Assembly: GCF_036898095.1 (NCBI RefSeq)
Contig: NC_090745.1
Span: 86,963,748-87,027,747 of the forward strand
Origin: Palaemon carinicauda
Taxonomy: Eukaryota; Arthropoda; Malacostraca; Decapoda; Palaemonidae
DNA length: 64,000 nucleotides
Direction of reading: 5' to 3'
The position numbers and the translations under genes are program-made. The notes under the pieces are model-generated. The model saw nothing but the letters and a program-made list of their open reading frames with translations, ran no database searches and was not told where the DNA came from. Shown piece after piece: positions 1 through 13,088 of the stretch. Each line of letters opens with the position of its first letter. Positions within the stretch are counted from its first letter, which is position 1.

Positions 1-191
1 TGCACATGATGTCAGGTGAGTAAGTACTTCCCTGCCATTTCAATGGAAATTTTTTTGTACAGAAGGTACTTCAAGTGGGCAGGTGGAAACGTCAAACAAT
101 GTTCACCACACACTACCTGCAAGATATAACCCAAAGGAGTCTAGACACATTCTCAACAAGCCCTGTGGTGGCTGCTCGTAACGTGATTTAA
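1..191 (+). pseudogene. DIRS-A tyrosine recombinase, C-terminal fragment
   Basis: C-terminal end of the tyrosine recombinase (integrase) of a DIRS-type retrotransposon entering from the left edge. An HDVR motif (the HxxR box of YRs) is read at 5-16, followed at once by a TGA. A frameshift near 60 moves the reading into the frame that carries THYLQDIT; its TAC at 114-116 is the probable catalytic tyrosine. The frame ends in TAA at 189-191 after PVVAARNVI. The same ending occurs in DIRS-C near 39530 (HYLKDY, PVIAAM). In this family the enzyme would insert the circular DNA copy. The stop and the frameshift make this copy non-functional. Confidence 0.75.
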
Positions 192-990
192 ACACCTCAG
201 CTTCCTTGTGGGACAATTATCAGGGGGTCGAGGGTGGAGGTTACCTGAGAAGTAAGTCTAGGATGTTTGTATGCATGACTAGCCACTTTCTACTTCATTT
301 TTCCCTCTCTTGGGGTGCAGCATTCGAGGGACTCTGCACAGCTGATATCGTTCTTCTGAGGGTGAGTAGCACACCTTTTGGACAACCTAAAAAATATGTA
401 TATATTTGTTATGTCCCTGTCCTGACAGAGGGGAGGCGGGAAGAAATGTGGATTAGTAGAGGGCCTGGCCAAAATAGTTACTAAGTCCTTTCTAACAGAA
501 TGATTCTCTATTTTCCAGCAATGATTGACCAGGCCGTCATCCTACGAGGATAATGTGGCGCAGGATCCCTCAAGGTAATCCTTTACAATAGACCATCCCA
601 GGACAGTTTCAAGCCAGTTGGTCCTGGACTTCCAATCACCTAAAGGCGCGTCTCCACAGTAAAGAACGGAAGGCTTGAATGTTGGACTGGAACAAATGAC
701 AAATTTGGAAATAATTTGTATTTTTCCTAGCAATACAAACCTGGAGCTCTTTACACATACTATACCCGCCAGCACAAATCCCTGAAAAGTCCTGCCGCAA
801 TTATAAAAGTGACGGTTAGTTGCTAATACTGGTGGGAGTGGGGGGCCTAGTCTAACCAGCTAACTAGCGTTGGGTAGTTATACCGTATGAAAAGCTTATC
901 GGTTAGTTTAAGCTTCGCCGAAAATAAATACTCCTCAGTAAAGAGCTCCAGGTTTGTATTGATGGAAAATACAATTATTTGCAAATGTCA
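192..990 (+). repeat. DIRS-A 3' region: ICR and terminal repeat
   Basis: Non-coding 3' end of DIRS-A. An internal complementary region lies around 690-765. It has a core of about 38 bases (ggaacaaatgacaaatttgg and following) and then a stretch that is the reverse complement of the element's right end near 930-965 (gtaaagagctccaggtttgt). This pairing of ICR and terminus is the DIRS hallmark. A second core-like stretch follows the terminus at 965-990. No gene was seen here. Confidence 0.65.
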
Positions 991-1080
991 CATTTCTAAT
1001 TTGTACACAGCAGATATCAGAAAATAAAGAAATTTTTTTTCATAGTTTCATTGTTTTAAATGAAAAAAGTAGTACTATAC

Positions 1081-1250
1081 TTCTGAATGGCAGCAACTGG
1101 TCCAAATATTTCCTCCTTGACACATGGCATTTCTGATGAGACGTTAGTCAAAATGGTTGGTTCGTAAAATAAGCCGCCCAGTTCATGACGCTTTCCACCC
1201 ATCAATACTTCGGCACCCAATTTTACGGAGTCATTTACTATACCTTCAAC
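1081..1250 (-). CDS. Succinate-semialdehyde dehydrogenase-like, exon f
   Basis: Last host exon visible in the transcript direction. It reads VEGIVNDSVKLGAEVLMGG, then FYEPTILTNV and EEIFGPVAAIQ, the standard C-terminal third of the ALDH fold; EEIFGP is a family signature near the NAD-binding and active-site region. The acceptor is aatag before base 1250 and the donor is gtatag after base 1081, leaving two bases of a split codon. The 170-bp exon joins in frame to the exon at 1575-1733 (QIDK|VEG). The remaining 3' exon or exons are not recognised between 1 and 1080, which DIRS-A occupies. Confidence 0.88.
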
Positions 1251-1574
1251 CTATTGATTGTTAAAATATAACAAGCATCAGAATTGCATTCATCTGAATT
1301 TCTATTTTCTTGAATTTAAAACACCATTTTTTCTACAAAATACACAAAATGATTCTACAGTCAATTTAAAAAGCACAGATCATTAGTAATGAATGCAAAC
1401 CTTTGAAAGAACTTGAAAAAAAAATTACAAGGAGACATAAAATTCTACATCATACATGAATTCAAAACATTGGTAAATTTAGAGTATTTTTCAAGCAAAT
1501 AATGATACAGGTAGCATTTTTCTCACAAAAGACAAACATATTACAATGCATAATCTACAAAAAACTGCACCTAC

Positions 1575-1733
1575 TTTATCTATTTGACTCTGATTGATGA
1601 TTGGTCCCACATTTACGTCCTTGTTCAAGCCATCGCCCATCACTAAACGTTTGCTTATTGCCTCCTTACAAGCTGCTACAAACTTTTCATATATTCCACT
1701 CTGGGCATAAATTCTATTAGAACTGATGCATGT
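1575..1733 (-). CDS. Succinate-semialdehyde dehydrogenase-like, exon e (catalytic Cys)
   Basis: This exon of 53 codons reads TCISSNRIYAQSGIYEKFV and ends in VGPIINQSQIDK. The cysteine in TCIS is the catalytic nucleophile of aldehyde dehydrogenases (family knowledge). It follows the GQ that closes the exon at 6618-6781. In human and bacterial SSADH the motif is CVCxN, and the second Cys forms a redox disulfide with the nucleophile; here that position is Ser. Acceptor is tttacag and donor is gtaggt. The 324-bp intron before the next exon holds no gene. Confidence 0.9.
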
Positions 1734-3657
<1,924 letters not shown>

Positions 3658-3737
3658 ATTTTGGATGTCTCAAAAACTTTTTAGTCCATCCGAAGAGACT
3701 CCATTTGCTCTTTGGTAGAGCGATTTAGTTCAAGCAT

Positions 3738-4040
3738 TCATAGAGTTCTTATGATCTTGTCTAACTTATTCTTGAACTTGTTTACAGAGTTACTGTTTCC
3801 TACATCCGCTGGAAGTCTATTCCAAGTATTTGCTATTTTGCATATAAAGAAATTGCCACATTGAGCTGTGTTATATCTTTTCCATTCCACTTTGTATCCG
3901 TTACATCTGGACTGATTTGAGCTAAGCGTGAATAGATTATTGTAATCTAGATTTGTTATTCCTTTAAGAATTTTGAATGCCTCTATTAACTGTCCCCTTA
4001 GTCGTCGAGTTTGTGGATCAAATAAGTTCAAAGGTTCCAT
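3738..4040 (-). pseudogene. CR1-like LINE ORF2, C-terminal region
   Basis: One hundred residues of the conserved domain downstream of the reverse transcriptase in CR1/jockey-type elements. It carries TRRLRGQLIEAFKILKG, then a GNFFICKIANTWNRLP segment and a basic FKNKLDKI end. The family usually keeps this domain in one polyprotein; here stops and frameshifts separate it from the RT boxes. The 3' end of the element follows at about 3690-3735. Confidence 0.8.
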
Positions 4041-5308
4041 CCTCCGTCTATATCCAAATTGCCTTAGTGTTGGAACTAGTTTAGTGACCCTAACTTCTAC
4101 TGTTTCCAGTCAATCTATATATATCCTTCAGAATTCTGGACTCCGTATTCTAGATGGGGTCTTACTAGTGATGTGTACAGCTGTAGTACAGTGTCTTTAT
4201 TTCTGTATTTTAATCATCCCTTTATGTAGCCTACTAGTTTCTGAGTTTCTGTACTTTCTTTTCAGCTTTTATGCTGTTTGGTGAACTTCAAATCCTTGTT
4301 AATAATAAATATCGAGATCTTCCTCATGGTCCACACTTTCTATTTCATTACCCAACAGTGAGTAATCCGACTGACTATTCTACTAGTTAATCCTGAATCT
4401 ATGTCAATGTAGATCAGAAATAGCAATGGTCCAAGGACAGATCCTTGAGGTACTAAGCTTGTAACAGCTGCCCACTCTGAAGCTTCTCCATTAATTACAA
4501 CTCTCTGTTTTCTGTTCGTTAGCCAATCTTCGATCCACTCAGCTGGCTCGTCAATGATGCCTAGTACTCAAACTTTGACCATTAATTTTTCATGAGGAAC
4601 TTTGTCAAAAGCCTTTTGAAAGTTTAGGTATATGATGTCTATTGCCATGCTGTTTTCATAAATGCTAAACATGTGGAAAAATTCCAAAAGATTTGTCACA
4701 CATTATCTCTTTTGTTTAAAACCATGTTGGCTGTCTATCAGAAGATTGTTTTTCTCTATATGTACTACTATTGAATCTACTATAATTGACTCAAAATTTT
4801 GCAAGGCACTGAAGTTGGGCACACTGATCTGTTATTGCCAGGTTCTTTTAGCCCCTTCTAGTAGACTGGAGAAACATTGCCTAGTTTCTATCCTTGTGGT
4901 GCCTTTCTTTTGTTGGCTGTCTTTCAGAACATTCTATAAAAGTGTGGGGTTATATCTTTTTCTAGTTCTATAATCTCTCTTGGATGAATATCATCTGGAA
5001 CTGGTATCTTAAACTTACTTAGTCCTTTTATCTTCTTTTTGACACCACTGTAAAAGTGATTCTATTCAATGATTGTGGCCCCTGATATTTGATAGCTGGT
5101 TTGAGGAGGGTCATTGATTCTTCCCTATTGAATACAGTTGTGAAATATGCATTTATCAGTTCAGCTTTTTCCAAATAATTTGTTATAGGTATAACTTTAG
5201 CAACTTTTTTCTTTATATATTTCTACAAAGGACTCCCATTGTGCATCGATGTTCCCTGTTTCATCGTAATCTAAATTCTTGGTGTATTCCTTCAGTTTTA
5301 TCTGGTTA
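4041..5308 (-). pseudogene. CR1-like LINE reverse transcriptase, broken
   Basis: The minus-strand frames between the endonuclease and the tail carry reverse-transcriptase boxes, most clearly [17 protein letters not shown] around 4390-4460. Several stops and frame changes interrupt the domain, and no long open frame remains. Plus-strand open frames in this interval are shadows. Confidence 0.7.
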
Positions 5309-5779
5309 TTACATCTGTAATCTAGCTTTCTTTATAATTTTCCTTTCTTTTAGATTTGGAATATCACTTTTGCCAATATTTATGCCAACTGAAACACTGG
5401 ATGCTAAATTTTCTTCTATCGTTAGCACAATATCTAAAATAGTATGCTGTTTCCCCTGGTTGGTTTTTCGACCCAGATGAGGGAATTCATTGTTGACAAA
5501 TTCTAGTAGTCTTTGTCGCTCTGTGTTAGATGTAGAATTCATAGTGTCCCAGTTTACTGCTGCATTGAAGTCTCCCATTAGGACAGCTAGCTTACTGTCA
5601 ACTTCTTGTCCAAGTTGTCTATATAGCTCTTTGTCCCGTTCTTGTGTTTCATGTGGTGGTCTGTATATTACTAGTATGGACATGTTTTTTCCTATAATGT
5701 TGATGTTTGCATCAGTCAATTCACATTCAGTTTCTGATTTAATTTCTATGGGGTTTAAGTGATTTTCAACATATAGCAT
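5309..5779 (-). pseudogene. CR1-like LINE AP endonuclease fragment
   Basis: An open frame of 156 residues matching the C-terminal half of the LINE endonuclease. SILVIYRPPHETQERDKELY is followed by KLAVLMGDFNAAVNWDTMNS; the GDFN motif carries a metal-binding Asp and Asn in this fold (family knowledge). QGKQHTILDIVLT fits the later SDHxP-side strand in position, but the His of an SDH motif is not seen: KSDIPN stands there instead. The domain's N-terminal half is missing. Confidence 0.78.
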
Positions 5780-5946
5780 TACTCCACCTTTTTGGTAAGG
5801 CGATCCTTCTTGAAAAGCTTGAAACCTGGGATTTCGTATTCTCTGACGATATCCTTTGTCTTTTCTTGAATCCAGGTCTCAGTAATGCTCATAACATTTA
5901 GTTCCTCACTAGCTATCATTGCCCTGAACTTTTCCATTTTGTTTCT

Positions 5947-6420
<474 letters not shown>

Positions 6421-6617
6421 CAATGAATCAAATCTCATTTCGCCTTTCCTATAAGTAACGTATTTCTAGACAAAAACAAATGTCTTTACTAGAAAAAAAA
6501 GTTAAAATAAGGTGTCTGTACAATATCACATAAGGTCTGCATCATCAAACTCAAGAGGAGCTAGAACAAATGCAACATCTTTTGATATGATTAAAAATAG
6601 GAGAATTGTGAACAAAC

Positions 6618-6781
6618 CTGGCCACCATTTCTGAATTTTGATATCATGAAGCCATCAACAGCTTTATTAAGATCAGCAGAATCAAACACGATGAAAGGGG
6701 CATTTCCTCCCAGTTCAAGACCAATTTTCTTTATGCCAGAAGAACATAATCTATACAAGTGTTTACCAACTGCAGACGAAC
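6618..6781 (-). CDS. Succinate-semialdehyde dehydrogenase-like, exon d (catalytic Glu)
   Basis: A 164-bp exon reading [21 protein letters not shown], then [16 protein letters not shown] and SKFRNGGQ. The Glu of LELGGNAPF is the general base of the ALDH family. The exon starts by completing a Gly codon left by the upstream exon (ACT G|GT TCG) and ends cleanly at CAG before donor gtttgt. The final GQ directly precedes the catalytic TC of the next exon, the order expected for ALDH5. Acceptor is ccaatag. Confidence 0.92.
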
Positions 6782-7578
6782 CTATTGGAGATAAAGATGG
6801 AAAATATCGAGTAAAAACTTATATTATTTAAAAGTATTATGATATCTGATAAAGCAGTAACAGAACACAAATAAAGAACAGTACATAAATTTCACAAATT
6901 TCAATTTACTGTATGCATTCAAAATGGTTAACACTTATGCTCTATGCCAAACAAACAATCTCATGTTGCAATTTTCACTATTCCCATATAAAAATTTGAA
7001 AATTGGTAATTCAATACAATACCGGATACTGATCTATGTAGAAATCAACACTAACTCAAGTCCTTGAATCCAGTCATCACTGATTAAAATTAAATTGAAC
7101 TTGCAATAACCTTTATTGCCTAGGTTCCAATTGGTTGACATTTGAAAAGATTATTTGCCAATACCATTTGTTATTACCTCATTTCATAGATTTCCATAGA
7201 AAAAGTTAATACTGTCAGATATGGCATTTCCTTTTTAGCAGCATTACTATAATTTCCATAATTTTGAGCAACTATACACTACAGACCGGCAGGCAAGATG
7301 GTTTATGTAACACTTGCACTAACAAAAATCAAGTCTCAACTTTTTGTAGGAGTATAGGCTATGTGTTTGTTAGATTTTAGAGCAGGATTCCATAAGATAA
7401 AGGTCAGAGGACTCAAATATCTCTATGCTGATTATGAAATTCATATAAAATTCATCAAAAGCAATTGAGAGTACCAATACTGTAATACAGTTTCTACAAC
7501 CTACAACTTAAGTTTCTATCAACAAAATTCCAAAGCAAAAACAAACATTTATGATAAAGTCCTTAGATAACCTCCTAC
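6782..7578. other. Host intron, no gene seen
   Basis: AT-rich intron sequence of 797 bases between two ALDH exons. I see no coding or repeat structure beyond simple AT runs. Confidence 0.7.
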
Positions 7579-7674
7579 CAGTAAATGAGACTCCTGCAAC
7601 CTTTGGGCTTGTGCATAACACATTTCCAACAGCTGGTGTATTCGACCGAGATGCTGTAACAACATTAACTACTC
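7579..7674 (-). CDS. Succinate-semialdehyde dehydrogenase-like, exon c
   Basis: A 96-bp exon with phase 1 at the start and at the end. It reads VVNVVTASRSNTPAVGNVL, then TSPKVAGVSFTG. The GVSFTGS region (completed by the next exon) is the Rossmann-fold loop that binds the NAD(P) phosphates in ALDHs. Acceptor ttttccag and donor gtagga are both good. The intron before it in transcript direction is short (168 bp). Confidence 0.92.
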
Positions 7675-7842
7675 CTGGAAAATTAATCATATTAAGGGTA
7701 TGAATAGTTAACACATGAATTACAGTATCATTATTACTATTATTATTATTACTTACTAAGATACAGTAAATAATATTTCATTCTCTCAACAGAAAGATAT
7801 TATTGCTGACCAAACTATTTTTGCATAACTAATCCATCATAC

Positions 7843-7987
7843 CTGGTGGCAAACCAGCCTTTTCTGCCAAATCAGCAATAGCTAGAGCTGATAAAGGTGT
7901 ATCTTCAGCTGGCTTTATGACACAAGTACACCCAGATGCCAAGGCAGCACCAGCTTTTCTTGTAATCATGGCATTTGGAAAATTCCA
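7843..7987 (-). CDS. Succinate-semialdehyde dehydrogenase-like, exon b
   Basis: A 145-bp exon starting in phase 0 at [22 protein letters not shown], then [24 protein letters not shown] carries the oxyanion-hole Asn, and the Lys of VIKPAED contacts the cofactor ribose (family knowledge). The pattern WNFPxAMITRK and KPAEDTPxSALA matches ALDH5 rather than ALDH1 or ALDH2. Its upstream partner exon is 46.4 kb away at 54390-54473; both junctions are phase 0 (ITP|WNF). Confidence 0.93.
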
Positions 7988-8104
7988 CTGTAAATCAAAT
8001 AATGAAAGTTACCAATTTCCAACAGACAGCAAATATTCTATCAAATTAATTTCCTCTGGTCAGAAATAAATATGTACAGTACACCTTTCAAAAACTACAA
8101 ACTT
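7988..8104. other. Start of the 46.4-kb host intron
   Basis: Plain AT-rich intron sequence before the first DIRS terminal fragment. Confidence 0.6.
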
Positions 8105-8385
8105 TAAAATCAATTTGTATTTTTCCTAGCTATACAGACCTGAGTCCTTTAAATGGGTTACTCCTAGTCTCGTTTTCTCTATGACCAGACGATCAAAGAA
8201 AATTGGTTTGATTGCATCATATTTAGATGCTAAGCAACCACTGCACTCTTTTAAAGATTTATAGTTTATTCCTACACGGATACAAAATTCTGAATCATTT
8301 ATATGGGAGTCTTCCTTAGGTAGCGTAAAGTCTCCGATAAGAGGTATGCCCTTCCTCTCTAATTGACACAATTATTATTAAGTAT
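8105..8385. repeat. DIRS terminal-repeat fragment
   Basis: Starts with the core-like stretch aatttgtatttttcctagct and continues with cagacctgagtcctttaaat. It aligns with the ICR and terminus of DIRS-A (aatttgtatttttcctagca, then cctggagctcttta). The rest to about 8385 is probably terminal repeat of the same group. The minus-strand open frame here (8126-8371) has no recognised domain. Confidence 0.5.
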
Positions 8386-8715
8386 TAGTAAGAGATCAAA
8401 AGTGAATAATTTGTGAACTGTATAGCCAGCTCGTAAAGAGACAAGGCCATAAGTTCGATCCCAGAGGATAATTTTCTTTACCAAGGGTGAAGTCATATAA
8501 ACAAGTGTTACATAAAATTATATAGTCAATATACTGTATCATCAAATATTGTACTGAAAATTTAAGGCATTCTTATTTGTATTAGGGTGAATTCCATATG
8601 AAGGCTTAAAGTCCAATCAAGAACACCATTCGGCTTGATACCCATTACATAACCTTATAATGCAGAGAATAATTGATGCCTGAGATAAAAGCACTTACGA
8701 GTCCCTTGAGATCTT
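8386..8715. other. Intron sequence, nothing recognised
   Basis: No coding potential and no repeat structure could be assigned. Confidence 0.4.
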
Positions 8716-9760
8716 AAAAAAGGGATTTTGACGAAGGAAAAATCTATTTGTTCCGTAACCGAAATACAAACCACGCTATTTACATAGGGTATTACTTTCG
8801 GCGTAGCTGAAATGGCGAGCCATTAGATTTTTAACGAGGGTTAACTACCCCCGCGATAGTTAGCAGGGGGTAGGGGAGGGGTAGCTAGCTACCCCTCCCC
8901 TCTCACACACTGGTGAACTGACTCTCTTCGCTTTTGGCTCGGACGACGAACGGATGTCTCTGTTCCCGTCCTCGCATGGCAGCCATTTATTGTTTTGTCT
9001 TTACTTAATTACTTACTTTTCTTGTACTGTACTCATATATATATGTAAACATATTTTTATGTTTATGTATATATTTGAGTATAGAAATCAGTAAGTTTCC
9101 TTTTCAGTGTTTGTGCTGTGTGTGTGTGTGTACGATATCACCGTGTAGCCACCGGCAGTCAGGCCACTACGATGTAATTTCATGGACCGCGATCTCTTCC
9201 TTGGTCCTTCAGTCGGCTCCTTCCACGGGCGCCGTGGGGAGTCGTCATCGCTGGACTTATTATTTTGTTTCTCCGCTACTCTTTTCCTACGGGGAAGGTG
9301 GGGTTCAGCGTAGGAACGCGAGAGTGTAGTTTGACTACGGTCTCTCTCTCTCTCTAGAGGTCGTTCACCCTTTTACTACGTTTTCTACATACTACGATAG
9401 CTCCTCCGTTCGGGTGGAGTTGCTACGCAGTACTTTTTATCTCAATTATATTTTTATTATAAAATCTAATTGTATTTGTTAACTTTTCAGCTTTTAGAAC
9501 GTTTCCCTTCGGGGTTTTTCGTTCTTACTTTTAGTGAACATTCTTTAATGAATTGCATAATTATAACTGTTATACTGTAATTCTGTTTTTGTTACAGTTC
9601 TCGCCCTTCCCCCTTCCCGTGAGTGTAGGTGGGGTTGAGGGCTCTTGCCTGTTATGTAATTCTTGTGTTCTTTTCCCTTGGGTTTCCTCTTCGGAGTCTT
9701 CCCGAGGGAATGAATGTTAACTAATTACCTTTTATTTTCACAGTTAACGATCTGTTTTCC
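8716..9760 (+). mobile_element. DIRS-P: core, left terminal repeat and 5' leader
   Basis: Begins with the core aaagggattttgacgaagga (8720s), identical in type to the ICR cores of DIRS-1 and DIRS-2. It then shows a different terminus, gttccgtaaccgaaatacaa, shared with DIRS-D (compare 45110-45130). The terminal repeat (tattactttcggcgtagctg, then ggttaactacc) matches those at 38757-38857 and, inverted, 53690-53800. The leader to 9760 is rich in short stem-like motifs and CT runs, and ends at a possible splice acceptor (tttcacag, about 9743). No gag follows in this orientation; DIRS-0 begins instead, on the minus strand. Confidence 0.6.
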
Positions 9761-9779
9761 TTTTGCCTAATGTGACAAC

Positions 9780-10390
9780 GAAGCAGAACTGTCTTGACGG
9801 AGGAGGGTCTGGATTCAGGGCGAGATGGATGGTCCTTGAATCCAGGCTGCAAAGGTATTCTTGGTGACCCTCCTTTTCGTCCTTCCTGTGCTCCCAAACA
9901 GGGTTTGCACGTGAGGACGAACTGCAGCTGTTCTTTAAGATAACACCTACGACTCCTTACTGGGCATAGTAGGAGAAGGCCTGGGTCATCTGTTACAGAA
10001 CGGAGACTCGAAATCCTGAAGGAGTCGAACCGAAGGTTTGGGACTCCAAGATCTTGAGTCTAGTAACCGACTCAGGGACGAACCCGAACGTTACCTCTCC
10101 CTATCTTCTTGAATGGGCGAAGTCGTACGAGAGACCATGAAGTACGCTGATACGCTTGGCCGAAGCCAGAGCGAGCCGGAGCACCGTCTTCTAAGTCAGG
10201 TGCCTATCAGATGAATAGCGTAATGGTTTACAGGGAGAAGTCTTAAGATCCCTAAGAACCCGAGCCATGTTCCATGGAGGAGGTCTCACTTCCGACTGGG
10301 CGCAGGTAAGTTCGTAGCTTTGTATTAGCGAAGAAAGATCCCGCGAGGAGGAATTGTCTAACCTTAAAGCCTGAAGGCCAGGCTTGAGGC
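9780..10390 (-). pseudogene. DIRS-0 tyrosine recombinase, broken
   Basis: The nucleotide sequence aligns along its length with the DIRS-D recombinase (49690-50350). Shared landmarks include the segment around gactcagggacgaacccgaa and the stretch just before the ggaggtctcacttccgactg block at 10278. The core part of the YR fold is represented, but no frame longer than a few dozen codons remains. The C-terminal catalytic His/Arg and Tyr segments are not present in readable form. Confidence 0.5.
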
Positions 10391-10977
10391 TGAGCGATAG
10401 GCTTTACCGCCGGGAGCAAAAGGCGTATTTCCTCCCGCAGATGGACAATAACTCCGCTAACGCTGGAATAGTGGCATCGTGGGGAGAGATACCTCTCCCA
10501 CGACACCAACCACATAAGACTCTCCACCTCGCCTGGTGGATCCCTGCAGATGACTTCGCAGGTGTCAAGACATCCGCTCCGCGACCTGTTGCGGAACGCC
10601 TCTCTCTGTGAGGAGGTGCTGGATGGACTACAGGCGTGGAGCTGAAGCGGAGCTACGGCTTGTGGTAGATGTAGTGGTGTGGTTGCTTTAGCTCTTGTCG
10701 TGGGGGAAGCTCTCTCGGGAGTTCCATCAAGGGATGCAGAAGGTCCGGAAACCACTCTGCATGATGCCGTAGCGGAGCTATCAGAGTCATCGACAGGTTG
10801 ACCGATAGTCTGGTCTTGTTGAGCCCCCCTTCCCCTCAGACCCAACGGTGGCAAGGCGTAGACGTCGATGTTGTCCCACCGATGTGGGAAGACATTTCGG
10901 CAGGGTGCCTTGGGGTCCGGGGCTGGGGAGAAGTAGAGCGACAGCTTGAAATTCAAGGTTGTCGCGAACAGGACCAC
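10252..10977 (-). pseudogene. DIRS-0 RT/RNase H C-terminal region, frameshifted
   Basis: The open frame of 241 residues is a composite. Its first 50 residues (LFATTLNFKLSLYFSPAPDP, then WDNIDVYALPPLGL) match the region after RNase H in DIRS-C (DLFVTRLNAKLPVFCSPIPD, then WDNLHVYAFPPFG). After that the frame slips out of the real protein and is a shadow of the recombinase. In DIRS elements this position can hold a DAM-methyltransferase-like domain; the conserved ALPPL/AFPPF motif could be its remnant. Confidence 0.6.
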
Positions 10978-12647
10978 AAGGTCAGAGCTTGTTGGCTACT
11001 GGGGGTTCCAAAGACCACTCGGTACTCTCTATCTGCGATGCTCTATTCCGACTGTCGGAGAGCACATTCCTTTGTCCGGAATGAAGCGAGCCGATAGTGG
11101 TATTGAGTGGACTTCGGCTCATCTCAGTACGTCTACTGTAAGATGGGAAGACTGTTATGAAAAGGTACCTCCCTGCTTGATGAAATAAGCAACTACCGTG
11201 GTGTTGTTGCTCACGGAGTGACTCGCCGGGGCCTGTTGGAACTGTTGACGGGCCAGAATATGGCTTTCATCCCTAGCCAATTGATGTTGAGGTACCCTTC
11301 TAGTTCTGGCCATAGGCTTGAGATCCTTTGGTTCAGAACGTGCCCTCCCCCTTCTTTGACGCGTCCGAGGACAGCATCAAATGCGGAGGAGGGACGAGAA
11401 GATCCACTCTCTAGCAAAAGGCTTCGTAGGTCAACCACCACTGCAGGATCCCTCGTTCGGCAGGTCCCATAGGACCAGAATGTCTGGGGAATCGTAGTCT
11501 TGATTCCACCGGGACTTGAGTCGCCAAAGCAGGAGACTCATCCTGAGGCGAGTGTTTGGGACTAGAGGGGTCAAGGAGGAAGGTGACCTAGGAGGCATAA
11601 CCAGAAAAAGGCTGGAGACTCTCCTCACCTGAGGAAAGGTTCTACTACTCTCCTCCGCCTTGCTATCCTGTCATCTGGTGGGTTCATTGTAAACAATAGA
11701 ATTCATTGAAGGCTTAACGGAGATTGGAGTCTAAAAACAAGCCTAGATATCCCAGTTGTTGCGATGGAAACAGAGAAAACTTCTCGAGATTTACCATGAT
11801 CCTTAGATCTTGGCTAAGTCCCAGAGGCTAGTCTCTGAGTCGAAGAAGGGTCGATACCGAAACTGCCGGGGTAGCCAGTCATCCAGAAAGCGAAGGAGGC
11901 GGATGCCGCTCCTGTGTGGACATGAGGATTCGGGATGAACTTCCTGGTGAATGACTGCGGTGCTGTGGAAAGATCAAAGCACAGCACCTTGAACTGGTAT
12001 ATCTGTTGCCTAGGCTGAATTCCAAGTACTTCCTGTAAAGACAGATGGATTGGGATCTGTAAGTACCTGTCTTTCGGATCCAGTATGCACGTGAAGTCTT
12101 GTGGTTTCCCTACAAGTCTGATCGAATCTGTTGTACCATACTGACCGAAGTTTGTACGACAAACTTGTTCAGGGCTAAGAGGACGATGGCGGGTCTCCAG
12201 TCTTCAGGCGCTTCTTACAAGAAAGAGTCGTTTGAAGAACCTGGGGGGGAGCCGCCGACAACCTTGGAGAGCATCCTTCTAGAGCATGCTCTCGCCCTCT
12301 GCCCGAGGGGCTAGCCCCTTTGCCGATCCCATGGCATAGGGGCTCAGCGACACTGGATTCGCTGACAGGAGGAGGTAGAGATGCTACGAAACGGGACACG
12401 AAATCCCTGGCTGATCATGGAGATCGTTCAGGAATCGGCCCCGAGTTGCTGCCACTTGAAGGCGCAAATCCAGGCATCCCCCCCACTGGGGGATGCAGGT
12501 AGGGGTTGCCAATCCTAGCGCTTGCGGCCTAGGCCGGCCCCTCAAGGATTATTGCCTTCCCAGGAGGGCTCCTCGCCCTTCGTCCCCGACAGGAGGGGGT
12601 AAGCTGCATAGACACCTTGTCTAGCTGCCCGTGCCGGTTCTGATGTC

Positions 12648-13088
12648 CTAGGCTGAACGAGGCTGTTGAAGTTGAGGCGCTGGAGGCTTGTAGGGACTGG
12701 AGGAGCGAATCGTGATACGATTTTCTCCACCTCTCAGTCGCTCGTTCCTTGTCCTTGGGCTGAAACAAGCCCCTTCCAAGGATGGAAGAGTGTCTGGGTT
12801 TGCCGATATCCACGGTAGGGACCTTCGAGAGAAAACCTCTCGGTCACTGCATCTCAATGCTTCAACATCGAGTTTGTCCCCAAGTTCGAGACTTGGTGTC
12901 GAGAAACGAAGGTGCACGTGTCCGAGAGGAGGAAAGTTCCATAACCTTCCCGGAGCTTCCTTGTATAAAACCTCGGGTCGCGACCGGATGGCCAGAGACT
13001 CAAGCTCGACGATCAGCCACGAGGTGGCCTGCCTGGTACCCTTTGCGGCTTCCTCCTGGTTCAAGATTCCCGAAGTCGAGAATGTCAC
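12648..13088 (-). pseudogene. DIRS-0 gag fragment
   Basis: An open frame of 146 residues with a short match (ATSWLIVELESLA) to the gag frame of DIRS-C (VTSWLDWLACTLA). The remainder is basic and proline-rich. This is a weak assignment resting on position upstream of RT in transcript order and on that motif. Confidence 0.4.

Larger units (their letters stand above)
3690..5880 (-). mobile_element. Degraded CR1/jockey-like LINE
   Basis: Non-LTR retrotransposon, 5'-truncated and full of stops, sitting in a host intron. In transcript order there are three parts: an apurinic-type endonuclease piece (5309-5779, with LVIYRPP and LMGDFNAAVNWD); a reverse-transcriptase middle with the box-5 signature [17 protein letters not shown] (about 4390-4460); and the typical C-terminal tail (3738-4040, with LIEAFKILKG and NTWNRLPADV). 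The motifs place it in the CR1/jockey group. The exact clade needs a tree. Its 5' end stops close to the GA arrays at 5951. Confidence 0.85.
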
